34,794 nt of DNA from a virus: positions 1-34,794 of the IMG/VR virus record IMGVR_UViG_3300024505_000155, one strand, 5' to 3'. The translations under genes and the position numbers were made by a program. This document shows, one piece after another, positions 5,455 through 13,700 of this stretch; within the stretch, counting starts at the first letter, position 1, and every line of letters begins with the position of its first letter. The notes beneath the pieces were generated by a model. It had not been told where the DNA came from, did not search any database, and saw only the letters and a program-made list of their open reading frames with translations.

Positions 5455-5476
5455 TTTTATAAATAGTTCTATAAAA
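5455..5476. promoter_or_regulatory. AT-rich inverted repeat upstream of the late promoter
   Basis: TTTTATA (5455-5461) is repeated in inverted orientation as TATAAAA (5470-5476), with an 8-base spacer. It lies ten bases upstream of the -35 hexamer of the rightward promoter candidate. The size and position suit a dimeric regulator site, but a simple AT-rich upstream element is also possible. Confidence 0.4.
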
Positions 5477-5485
5477 AGTGTTCGT

Positions 5486-5514
5486 TTGACCTGTTTGAAC
5501 GGATTAAGTATATA
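5486..5514 (+). promoter_or_regulatory. Promoter candidate for the late operon
   Basis: TTGACC (5486-5491), a 17-base spacer and TATATA (5509-5514) match a sigma70/SigA-type promoter facing the terminase gene. Transcription would begin near 5521, leaving a leader of about 100 bases. The leader includes a weak stem (AGACT/AGTCT, then a T-run, 5518-5546) and the hairpin at 5593-5609. Confidence 0.55.
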
Positions 5515-5537
5515 TAGAGACTATAATAGATTCGCAA
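5509..5537 (-). promoter_or_regulatory. Opposed promoter candidate sharing the same -10
   Basis: On the minus strand TTGCGA (5537-5532), a 17-base spacer and TATATA (5514-5509) make a second sigma70-type promoter. Its -10 hexamer is the same palindromic TATATA used by the rightward candidate. It would transcribe leftward through the structured region toward the 4328-4720 gene, giving that gene a leader of about 780 bases. Confidence 0.4.
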
Positions 5538-5592
5538 GTCTTTTTAATAGCCTTGCTCATCCTGTACAGTAGTCTGTATATAACTGTTACAA

Positions 5593-5609
5593 GGCAGGTG
5601 AATACTGCC
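5593..5609 (+). other. Leader hairpin before the terminase ribosome site
   Basis: GGCAG pairs with CTGCC around a 7-base loop, seven bases before the AGGGGAG ribosome site of the terminase gene. It is followed by TATTTTA, too weak a T-run for a clear terminator. It may set translation or mRNA stability. Confidence 0.4.
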
Positions 5610-5625
5610 TATTTTAGGGGAGCAT

Positions 5626-7515
5626 ATGACATTCGAAAAGGGGGCTGAGAACCCCAACCGTGCAAAGGCTAATGCTGATAAGCAGAAGGTTCTAGACCTG
5701 GTATCCGAAGGTATGTCTGTAGCCACGGCTATGACTAAGATGGGGAAGAAGCCTGATACCGCCCGCATCTGGATAATGCGAGACCCAGATTTTGCTCGTA
5801 GGCTAGAGCAGGCTAAGGAAGACGCTAAGACCAACTCCATCAAGGCGCTGGGAATTCCGAAGGATGAAATATCCTTTGCCCAGTTTTCTGAGATGTTCTT
5901 GGGGTCTAAGGTGTTTCCACACCACCAGGACTGGATTGATATGATTGAGGGGCGCGACCCCTCCTGGCTCCACCCTGGTATGACCTATGAGCCTGGGGAC
6001 AAGACTCGTATGCTCATCAATGTTCCACCTGAGCATGCCAAGTCAACCGTAATCACGGTCAACTATTCGACCTACCGTATCGCCATCAATTCGAATGTCC
6101 GCATCATTGTGGTTTCTAAGACGTTGAACAAAGCGCGTGAGTTTGTATACTCAATTAAAAATAGGTTGTCCCACCCTCGTTACGCCAAGATGCAAAACAC
6201 ATTTGGTCCTGAAGGCGGCTGGAAGGGTGATGCAGACACTTGGCGCGTAGATACCGTCTACCTTGGTGGCGATGCGCGTGATTCATCTGAGAAAGACCCA
6301 ACCATCCAAGCCCTAGGTATGGGCGGTCAGATTTACGGCGCTCGTGCTGACCTGATTATCCTAGACGACTGCATCACTACGGCTAACGCCCATGAGTATG
6401 AGAAGCAGATTAACTGGCTACAGAAGGAAGTTATTACTCGTCTTGGCAAGAACGGCAAACTGCTTATCGTAGGAACCCGTATTGCAGCAACAGATTTCTA
6501 TAAGGAACTTCGTGACCCGAAGTACTGGTCTAACGGCAAGTGCCCCTTTACCTATATGGCTATGCCAGCGGTATTGGAGTATGCAGAGAAGCCAGAAGAA
6601 TGGAAAACTTTATGGGCTAAGTCCGACATCCCTTGGGATGGAGATGATGACGAGCCTGATGAGAATGGGTTATACCCCAAGTGGGACGGGCTTGCTTTAC
6701 ATAAACGGCGCGGTGAGGTAACTGCCTCTACTTGGGCGCTGGTCTATCAACAAGAAGATATAACTGAAGATGCAATCTTTTCACCAGCACTGGTGCAAGG
6801 CTGTATCAACGGCATGCGAAAGCGCGGGCTTCTTGACCCTGAGAAACCTGGACACCCAACTGTTGTTCGTGGGTATACCATCATTGGCTTTGACCCTGCT
6901 ATGGGTGCTGGGCATGCAGCATTTGTGGTTATTAACTATAACTCTGCTGACAGTCGTATCTATGTACTTGACTGTGTAAACATGTCTGAACCTACACCAG
7001 GAAAGATTCGGGACACAATTGAAGACTTGGTTACGAAGTACCGCCCTAATGAGTTGCGTGTTGAGATTAATGCTCATCAAAAAGCGTACTCGCTAGATGA
7101 TGATTTACGTAACTGGCTTGCTCAGTATGGCTGTGATTTAAAGCCACACTTTACTGGTAAGAACAAGTGGGACACAAACCTTGGCGTTGCTTCTATGTCT
7201 TCCTTTTTTGGAACGGCAATAGATGGCAAGTTCCAAAATAACAACTCAATAGAGTTCCCATCTACTGATGGTTCAGAAGGCATTAAGTCCCTACTGCAAC
7301 AGTTGATGACATGGAAACCAAATACACGCGGTAAGACCGACTGTGTTATGGCTTTATGGTTTGCCGTCTTACGTGCAAAGGAATTAATGCAGGCGGCTTC
7401 GTTTACGAACCGATATAAAGAAAATCGTTGGGCAACTCGTGCTCAACTTAAAAAGCGACAGTCCATTAATCTTGACGAAGCATTCCAAGAGCAATGGCAA
7501 GAAAACTATGGATAG
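5626..7515 (+). CDS. terL: Terminase large subunit, with an N-terminal HTH-like extension
   Basis: This 629-aa protein is the packaging motor ATPase and nuclease. A Walker A-like loop lies at 133-141 (VPPEHAKST), Walker B at 243-248 (LIILDD) and the coupling motif at 282-285 (VGTR). The RNase H-like nuclease domain shows D423 (IGFDPAMG), E480 (LRVEIN) and D572 (KTDCVMAL). Residues 16-65 (VLDLVSEGMSVATAMTKMG, then DPDFARRLEQAK) look like the DNA-recognition helices of a small terminase. No separate small-terminase gene is visible, so this may be a built-in substitute. An AGGGGAG ribosome site precedes the ATG. The first two thirds are more GC-rich than the last third. Confidence 0.93.
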   Translation: MTFEKGAENPNRAKANADKQKVLDLVSEGMSVATAMTKMGKKPDTARIWIMRDPDFARRLEQAKEDAKTNSIKALGIPKDEISFAQFSEMFLGSKVFPHHQDWIDMIEGRDPSWLHPGMTYEPGDKTRMLINVPPEHAKSTVITVNYSTYRIAINSNVRIIVVSKTLNKAREFVYSIKNRLSHPRYAKMQNTFGPEGGWKGDADTWRVDTVYLGGDARDSSEKDPTIQALGMGGQIYGARADLIILDDCITTANAHEYEKQINWLQKEVITRLGKNGKLLIVGTRIAATDFYKELRDPKYWSNGKCPFTYMAMPAVLEYAEKPEEWKTLWAKSDIPWDGDDDEPDENGLYPKWDGLALHKRRGEVTASTWALVYQQEDITEDAIFSPALVQGCINGMRKRGLLDPEKPGHPTVVRGYTIIGFDPAMGAGHAAFVVINYNSADSRIYVLDCVNMSEPTPGKIRDTIEDLVTKYRPNELRVEINAHQKAYSLDDDLRNWLAQYGCDLKPHFTGKNKWDTNLGVASMSSFFGTAIDGKFQNNNSIEFPSTDGSEGIKSLLQQLMTWKPNTRGKTDCVMALWFAVLRAKELMQAASFTNRYKENRWATRAQLKKRQSINLDEAFQEQWQENYG

Positions 7516-7523
7516 GAACTATT

Positions 7524-7913
7524 ATGGCTCGTTCAATTAAAATTGAAAGCATTGGTGGTGGAACCCGTGGAGTAGGTGGTTCTGTTTCTCGACCAGTAAA
7601 AAAATCTGTTAATAAAGCAATGTTAAAAGCAAATGCAGAAAAAACTGGTCGTAGAACAATTGGTTCTACAACTTTAAATAAAAAAGGACAAGTTGTTGAA
7701 TACATGTCTGGCAAAAAAGTTACGGGAACTGCTCGCAAAATTAAAGATAACTCTCAACGTACTGAACTAGAGGCTAAAGGATATTCAAAACGCGCTTCGC
7801 TTCCAAAATATCCAAGTAAAAAAAATATTGGAAATCCAGACAAATTAACTACACCTAAAGTGCCAGTAAAGCCAAAGGCTTCACGTACTCGTTCAGGAAA
7901 GAAGTCTAAGTAA
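7524..7913 (+). CDS. Small basic protein, paralogue 1 (MARSI-IESIGGG family)
   Basis: I start at the ATG at 7524 (MARSIKIESIGGGTRGVGGS), because the same start context occurs in the neighbouring paralogue; an upstream in-frame ATG lies inside terL. The 129-aa protein is very rich in Lys and Arg and low in hydrophobic residues, so it is probably extended or DNA-binding. It ends VPVKPKASRTRSGKKSK. The paralogue at 7916-8332 shares nearly the same first 23 and last 17 residues but has a different middle. Its position between terminase and portal suggests a virion or packaging role. I cannot name a function. Confidence 0.7.
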   Translation: MARSIKIESIGGGTRGVGGSVSRPVKKSVNKAMLKANAEKTGRRTIGSTTLNKKGQVVEYMSGKKVTGTARKIKDNSQRTELEAKGYSKRASLPKYPSKKNIGNPDKLTTPKVPVKPKASRTRSGKKSK

Positions 7914-7915
7914 TT

Positions 7916-8332
7916 ATGGCGCGTTCAATTAGAATTGAAAGTATTGGTGGTGGCTCACGTGGAGTCGGCGGTTCTGTTTCTCGAACAGTTAAAACAACAA
8001 AGGGTAAGGCAAAAGTAAATCGTAGAGTAAATAACATTAATGACGAGGCTGACAACCGAACTGGTGGAGCATTTGGCTATACTTATAACAAAAGTAAACT
8101 TAAAGAAGTTGTTGATAATTCTGGCACTACAAAAGTAAAACCACGTAATCTTGGTAAAACATTAAAACAAATTGCACCAAGTCGTAAAAAAGAAGTAAAA
8201 ATAGTTAATAAAATTATAAAAAATCGTGGCGAAGCAATTAAACCAAATGTTAAAGTAAATCCAAGAAATGTACCTAAAGTACCAGTAAAGCCAAAGGCTT
8301 CACGTACTCGTTCAGGAAAAAAGTCTAAGTAA
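7916..8332 (+). CDS. Small basic protein, paralogue 2
   Basis: This 138-aa protein (MARSIRIESIGGGSRGVGGS) follows paralogue 1 by two bases. The N-terminal block and the C-terminal VPVKPKASRTRSGKKSK block are conserved also at DNA level, whereas the central 95 residues differ. They are Lys/Asn-rich, with KEVKIVNKIIKNRGEAIK. It looks like a tandem duplication whose ends are under constraint. A polycationic, partly disordered DNA-binding or capsid-interior protein is plausible; nothing proves it. Confidence 0.7.
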   Translation: MARSIRIESIGGGSRGVGGSVSRTVKTTKGKAKVNRRVNNINDEADNRTGGAFGYTYNKSKLKEVVDNSGTTKVKPRNLGKTLKQIAPSRKKEVKIVNKIIKNRGEAIKPNVKVNPRNVPKVPVKPKASRTRSGKKSK

Positions 8333-8357
8333 TTTTTAATCAATCGTTAGGACACAA

Positions 8358-10103
8358 ATGTTAACAATTAAGCAGATTGCGGCGCGTGTTGAGTCGCTTA
8401 AACACCGCGCCCGCGAGCGCGATTCACGACATGAAGATGTTCTAGCAGTACGTCGTGGTCAGATTTCTAGCGTATATCCTGATTTCTTTCCAGATGGTGT
8501 TGATGCAAACGTAGTTGCAAACTTTATTGACATTGTTGCACGCGACCTCTCTGAGGTAATGGCTCCGCTTCCTGCTATTAACTGTTCTGCAATTAACCAA
8601 GTAGAAGATAAATCACGCAAGTTTGCTGACAAGCGAACTCGTATTGCTTCTAACTACTTCATTAATTCAGACCTGCAAGTGCAGATGTATACTGGTGCAG
8701 ACTGGTACATCACATTTGGTTTCGTCCCATTCATTGTTGAGTTCGACGAAGAAGCAAAACTGCCGCGTATCCGCATAGAAAACCCTGTAGGTGCTTACCC
8801 AGAGTATGACCGCTATGGACGCTGCGTTGCTTTTGCTAAAAAATACCGCATGACAATGGCAGAACTTTGTGCTCAGTTCCCTGAACACGAAGAAGGCATT
8901 CTTGGTGATGATGGTTATAACCAAGATATGAATGGTTACCTAACTGTCATTCGATACTATGATAAAGAGCAGTCTGTAATTTATATTCCAGAGCGCAATA
9001 ACTATCCAGTATCTGTTGCGGAAAACCCAGTCAAGAAGATGCTAGTTCACATTGCACGTCGCCCATCTGTTGATGGCGAGATGCGTGGACAGTTTGATGA
9101 CGTACTCGGTATTCAGTTGCTTCGCAATCGTTTTGCATTACTTGCAATGGAAGCAGCAGAGAAGTCTGTTCAGTCACCTATCGTCTTGCCTAGTGACGTT
9201 CAAGAGTTTGAGTTTGGTGGAGATGGAGTAATCCGCACCAACAATCCTGCTGGCGTTCGCCGTGTAGAACTTCCTATCCCTGCTGGTGCATTCAATGAAC
9301 AGCAGATACTTCAAGGTGAACTACGCACAGGAACACGTTATCCAGAGTCACGTACTGGTAACGTAGATGCTTCGATTATTACGGGACAGGGCGTTCAAGC
9401 CCTTATGGGTGGATTTGATACGCAGGTTAAATCTGCTCAGGCTATCTTTGCTTCAGCACTTAAGAATGTTATTTCAACATGCTTCTGTGTTGATGAAGTT
9501 GTATTTGATGTTAAGAAGACAGTTCGTGGCGTAGATGCTGGTTCACCATACGCTATTGAATACACTCCATCTAAAGACATTAAGGGTGACTACTCTGCAG
9601 ATGTCAGATATGGAATGCTTGCTGGATTAAACCCAGCACAGGGACTTATTTTTATGTTGCAGGCTTTGGGTGGCGACTTAATCTCAGTTGACTTGGCTCA
9701 ACGAGAAATGCCGTTTGGTATTAACGTCACACAAGAGCAAGAGAAGATTGAAGTTGAAAAACTTCGCAAGGCTCTCATTGGCTCACTGCAAGCATATACA
9801 CAAACAATTCCACAGTTAGCAACTCAGGGACAAGACCCATTGCCTATTATTCAAAAGATTGCTATGGCAATCAAGGGACGTAAAGAAGGCAAGTCTATTG
9901 AGGATGTTATTGAGGAAGTGTTTACACCAGAGAATCCTCCTGCTGGGGCTGCAGTTGAGCAACCCGTCCCCTCTGCTCCTGGCGCTCCAGTAGGAGGCGC
10001 TCCTGCAGAAGGACGACCAGATTTACAGATGCTGCTTAGCCGTTTAAATTCTAGCGGTGAAGCAACAGGTTCGGCACAAGTTAGACAGCAACGAGTAATT
10101 TAA
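8358..10103 (+). CDS. Portal protein
   Basis: This 581-aa protein lies in the canonical position after the terminase. It starts MLTIKQIAARVESLKHRARE, with an N-terminal helical region. A VANFIDIVARDLSEVMAPLP segment (about 52-71) follows, then a wing/stem region with a TGADWYITFGFVPFIVEFDEE stretch (about 109-130). The EKSVQSPIVLPSDV...GGDGVIRTNNP region suits the portal stem and loop. The C-terminus is Pro/Ala-rich (PAGAAVEQPVPSAPGAP) and probably flexible. Portals form a dodecameric ring at the packaging vertex and bind terminase, then the adaptor at 22398-23321. The identity rests on size, order and general pattern. Confidence 0.8.
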   Translation: MLTIKQIAARVESLKHRARERDSRHEDVLAVRRGQISSVYPDFFPDGVDANVVANFIDIVARDLSEVMAPLPAINCSAINQVEDKSRKFADKRTRIASNYFINSDLQVQMYTGADWYITFGFVPFIVEFDEEAKLPRIRIENPVGAYPEYDRYGRCVAFAKKYRMTMAELCAQFPEHEEGILGDDGYNQDMNGYLTVIRYYDKEQSVIYIPERNNYPVSVAENPVKKMLVHIARRPSVDGEMRGQFDDVLGIQLLRNRFALLAMEAAEKSVQSPIVLPSDVQEFEFGGDGVIRTNNPAGVRRVELPIPAGAFNEQQILQGELRTGTRYPESRTGNVDASIITGQGVQALMGGFDTQVKSAQAIFASALKNVISTCFCVDEVVFDVKKTVRGVDAGSPYAIEYTPSKDIKGDYSADVRYGMLAGLNPAQGLIFMLQALGGDLISVDLAQREMPFGINVTQEQEKIEVEKLRKALIGSLQAYTQTIPQLATQGQDPLPIIQKIAMAIKGRKEGKSIEDVIEEVFTPENPPAGAAVEQPVPSAPGAPVGGAPAEGRPDLQMLLSRLNSSGEATGSAQVRQQRVI

Positions 10104-10114
10104 GGGGGATAGTC

Positions 10115-10354
10115 ATGGCTCCACGCAAGAAACCAACAAGAGTACGTACTGTTAAAAGTGATGACTACACTCCATTAGAAAAATACTGCATTGCTGTAAA
10201 TGAATATTACAAAGCATTACGCACTGCAGGTTTTTCTGAAGGTGTTGCTATAACAATGATTCAGGATAGAAATTCATATCCAGACTGGATTATTCCAGAC
10301 CTACCAAATAAAATCGATAGTATTCCATATGATGATGATGAGGATGAGGACTAA
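10115..10354 (+). CDS. Small hypothetical protein with an acidic tail, 79 aa
   Basis: The protein begins MAPRKKPTRVRTVKSDD and ends in an acidic run (YDDDEDED). The middle (PLEKYCIAVNEYYKALRTAGFSEGVAITMI) is a helical segment. A GGGGGAT ribosome-site-like stretch precedes its ATG. It lies between portal and the giant ORF and overlaps the next gene by one base. Conserved small proteins in this position in actinophages are structural or unknown; I make no functional call. Confidence 0.65.
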   Translation: MAPRKKPTRVRTVKSDDYTPLEKYCIAVNEYYKALRTAGFSEGVAITMIQDRNSYPDWIIPDLPNKIDSIPYDDDEDED

Positions 10355-10782
10355 TGGCACAGCAAGGCGGTTATCGTAAGCCAGAGAATCCTGCACCTAT
10401 GTCAGGACCTGGTGCTTTATCACAACGCACAGATGGTGGACCAGCGCAAGGCGCTAGATATATTTCTGGACTTCCATATGGACAGGGACAAGCAACATAT
10501 GACCAGCAAACTGCTGCTCCTATGGCTGCTGCATCACCTATGCCATCTGCACCTGCTGCTGCACCAATGGAAATGCCAACACCATTAATGGCTCCAACAT
10601 CAAGACCTAATGAACCAATTACTGCTGGGATTAATATGGGTGCTGGTCCAGGTTCAGAAGTTATGATGGATAGACCATCAGAAACAAAAACTATTACTGA
10701 TACATTACGTGAACTTATTCGCTTTGACCCTAGTGGAGATACGGAACTTATTTATAGAACTCTTGTTGACGAAGGATACTAA
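10354..10782 (+). CDS. Pro/Ala/Met-rich hypothetical protein, 142 aa
   Basis: It starts MAQQGGYRKPENPAPMSGPG. Low-complexity Pro-Ala-Met-Gln composition fills the first 110 residues, followed by a short folded-looking end (TDTLRELIRFDPSGDTELIYRTLVDEGY). The composition suggests a flexible linker or scaffold-like virion component. One-base overlaps join it to the genes on either side, so it is coexpressed with the giant ORF. Function unknown. Confidence 0.65.
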   Translation: MAQQGGYRKPENPAPMSGPGALSQRTDGGPAQGARYISGLPYGQGQATYDQQTAAPMAAASPMPSAPAAAPMEMPTPLMAPTSRPNEPITAGINMGAGPGSEVMMDRPSETKTITDTLRELIRFDPSGDTELIYRTLVDEGY

Positions 10783-13700
10783 TGACAACAAAAGTTAATT
10801 ATATTGTAAATAGGTTAAGCCCTAATATTTATGCAGCAGCACAACAAGCAAATTTGCCTGCAAATCAAGTATCTCAATTAGAACAACTTGGTTGGACTGT
10901 TGATAAAAATCGTAGTTTAATGAAACTTCCTTCTGAGGAAGCACGTAAACAATTTTCATCACTTGCACCAGAAGTACAAGAAAAAATTAAATTTCTTTAT
11001 CCAGATGCAGATTATATAAAAGAACCAGATACATTAGGCGATAGAGTTATTGGTGCATTCGGTAAAGTTGCAGAAACGGCAGCATCACCATTAATTGGTA
11101 TATTTAAAGCAATGGGTGTATATAACCGTGTAATTAATACACCCTACCTTGTTGCGCGTCAAGTTTCACAAGGTAGAGATTTATTTAGTATTAAAACATT
11201 TAAAGATGCATGGGATGGTCGTCGTCTATATGATGATGGAGCATTAAAAGAAACTATTGCAGTATTTGGTGATGCAAATGTAAAGGTTGCACAAGGACTT
11301 CTTGCTGGATTAAAACCAGGAGAAATTGTTGAACAGTATGGAACTATAGATAATAATTTATTAAAGGCTTTGCAAAAAGCATACAATGACCCAGATTCAT
11401 TTAAACAAGTAATGGATGGGGTAAAATATTCACAAGTTTCATTTGGTAGAGATATAGCACGTATTTTTGACACAAAACCAACTAAGGGTAACTTGCATCA
11501 AGACTATATTGATGGAAAAACAAAAAATATTTCTGGTACTCTTGATTTTATTTACCAGTTAGTTATTGACCCACTTACTTATGTAAGCGGTGGTCTATCT
11601 AAATTACCTATTCTTGGTAATAAATTTATGTCACGCGGAGATAGACTTGTTAAAACAATTGAAGAACGTGGCACTGCTGGAGTACGTGAGATATTTCGTA
11701 CCGAACCAGATATTGTTAAATTATGGGACAATGGTATTGGCAAGGCTGTAAAAAAGATTGCAGATGCCCCAACTACTACAGAAAAAACAAAGGCTCGTCG
11801 AGAACTAGGTGCAAACTATCCTGGTTATAACAATGATGAAGCCATTGATATGCTTGTACGTAATGAAATTTTTGATGCAAAGGCTGCCGTTGATTATTTT
11901 TCTAAGGCTGAAAATGTCCCACTATTACTATCTGGTCGAGTAGATGGTATTCAGTATTTCCGTAATGGTATAGCAACTGCTAGAAATCAACGCCGCATTG
12001 CGTCTGGTATATCTAGATATGTTGATTCATTCTTTAATCCTACCAAGTCAACTGAGGAAATTGAAAAAAGCGGTAAAGATGCTTGGGAAATCTTTACTAA
12101 AGTAGGAAAAGATGAAAATGCAATTGTTCCAGAAGAAATTACTGAGGTTAAAAAGTTCTGGAATGAAATGTCCAGACGAGAAAAAATTGCTCAGAAGTTT
12201 GGAAAAAGCACTCAGGGTCGCTATATTCTTCTTGGAGAAGATTCATTAAAGACTGCTGATGTTGTGCGTGATACATTCCGACAGATTGTACCTAGAGATA
12301 TAGCAGATTTTCTTACATACAAGTTTGTTAATGCAGATGCAAACGACCAAGTAATTATTTTGCGTAATACTTATTATGCAATTATGCAAAAATATGGTCT
12401 AGATGGTCACCCAAAGGGTAAAGAACTTATTGAAAAAACACTTCAATCTAAGTTTGGTGACAAAGAAGGTCTAGCAGTTGTATCTAAATTGGAAGTAAAT
12501 CCAAAGTTTGCTGACGAAATTGGCGAAGTTGGATTAAAGCGCAGCGACTCTGGTCTTGAGTATGAAACATCTGGAATTATTCATCCATTCCAAGAGGCAA
12601 AAGGTGTTGCATCTTTGGACTTTATGGAAATTGCTGAAACAGTAGCCAATATTAAGAGCAAAAAGAATTTAATTATGGCTGCAGGTGGAGCCACCCAGTC
12701 ACATACTGCTGGAGAATTTGTAAATGCTTGGTCATTACTTACTCTTTTCCCACGTTTAGGTATTCGAAGCGGTATTGATGAAGGCATTATGTTCCTTTTA
12801 ACTGCTCCAGGTTCTGACATTATGAAATTTGCTTTACGCAAAGGTCACAAAATGGGTAAAATTGCTACTGCATATACTGGTAGTAAGTCTGCAGAAGGCT
12901 TGCGTTCAAGCCTTGCTGGTCTTTATGGTACTAGAGCATCAGAAGCAATTTCACTAGAAGCCCGTCTTGCGATTCGCGCAAAGGCTGCTAAAGATAAAGG
13001 CATAAGCGAAGACCTGCTTAGCAAAGTAGACGTTGGTACTGCTACTGCTAAAGAGGCTACCCGTATATTCCATGGGACTAGAGAACCTGATGCAGAGTTT
13101 TTGATTGAAGCACTTGCTCATGGTGGTCATATTCTGGCTTCAAGCGCACGTTCTATTGCTGGTGCTGCTTCTTTAACTGGTCGTCAAATAGATGAAGTTG
13201 TTCAACTTAACATTAATCCAAATAATTATGATTTAATGCTTAAGGATTTAGACCTTGTATCTGGTAGAACAGATAACGTAGTAAGCACATATGATTTAGA
13301 TAGAGCATCAATTCTTAATGGACGTGGAATTGCTGTTGTTCATTTTGAAAACTTTATTAAAAGATTCTACGGTAATAAAAAAGAACTTACTGGAACTAAG
13401 GGTAAAAGAACTTTTGACCCTGCTAGAAACTTTCTTGACAACAATGCGCTTGAGACAACTGCTGATTTTCGTAAGGCAAAAGAAGAAGCGCTGTCAGCAA
13501 TTGGTATTGAAAGAAATACGGAACTTGTTCAAGAAATTGGTGATAAAGCACTTGATGGTGTATCAAAAAGCGTAGCCTGGGTAATTAAAGACCTAGATGC
13601 GGTTAATGAGTTCATTAAAATGTCATCTCGTTCAAGTGAATTAATGCAGCGTGGTATTCCACGCGCAGAAATAGTTGCTGACCAAGTAGACCGTATTCTT

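Noticed and set aside
5544-5843. Minus-strand frame of 99 codons overlapping the terminase start
   Set aside because: It lies mainly inside the N-terminal coding sequence of terL on the opposite strand and has no ribosome site or family pattern.
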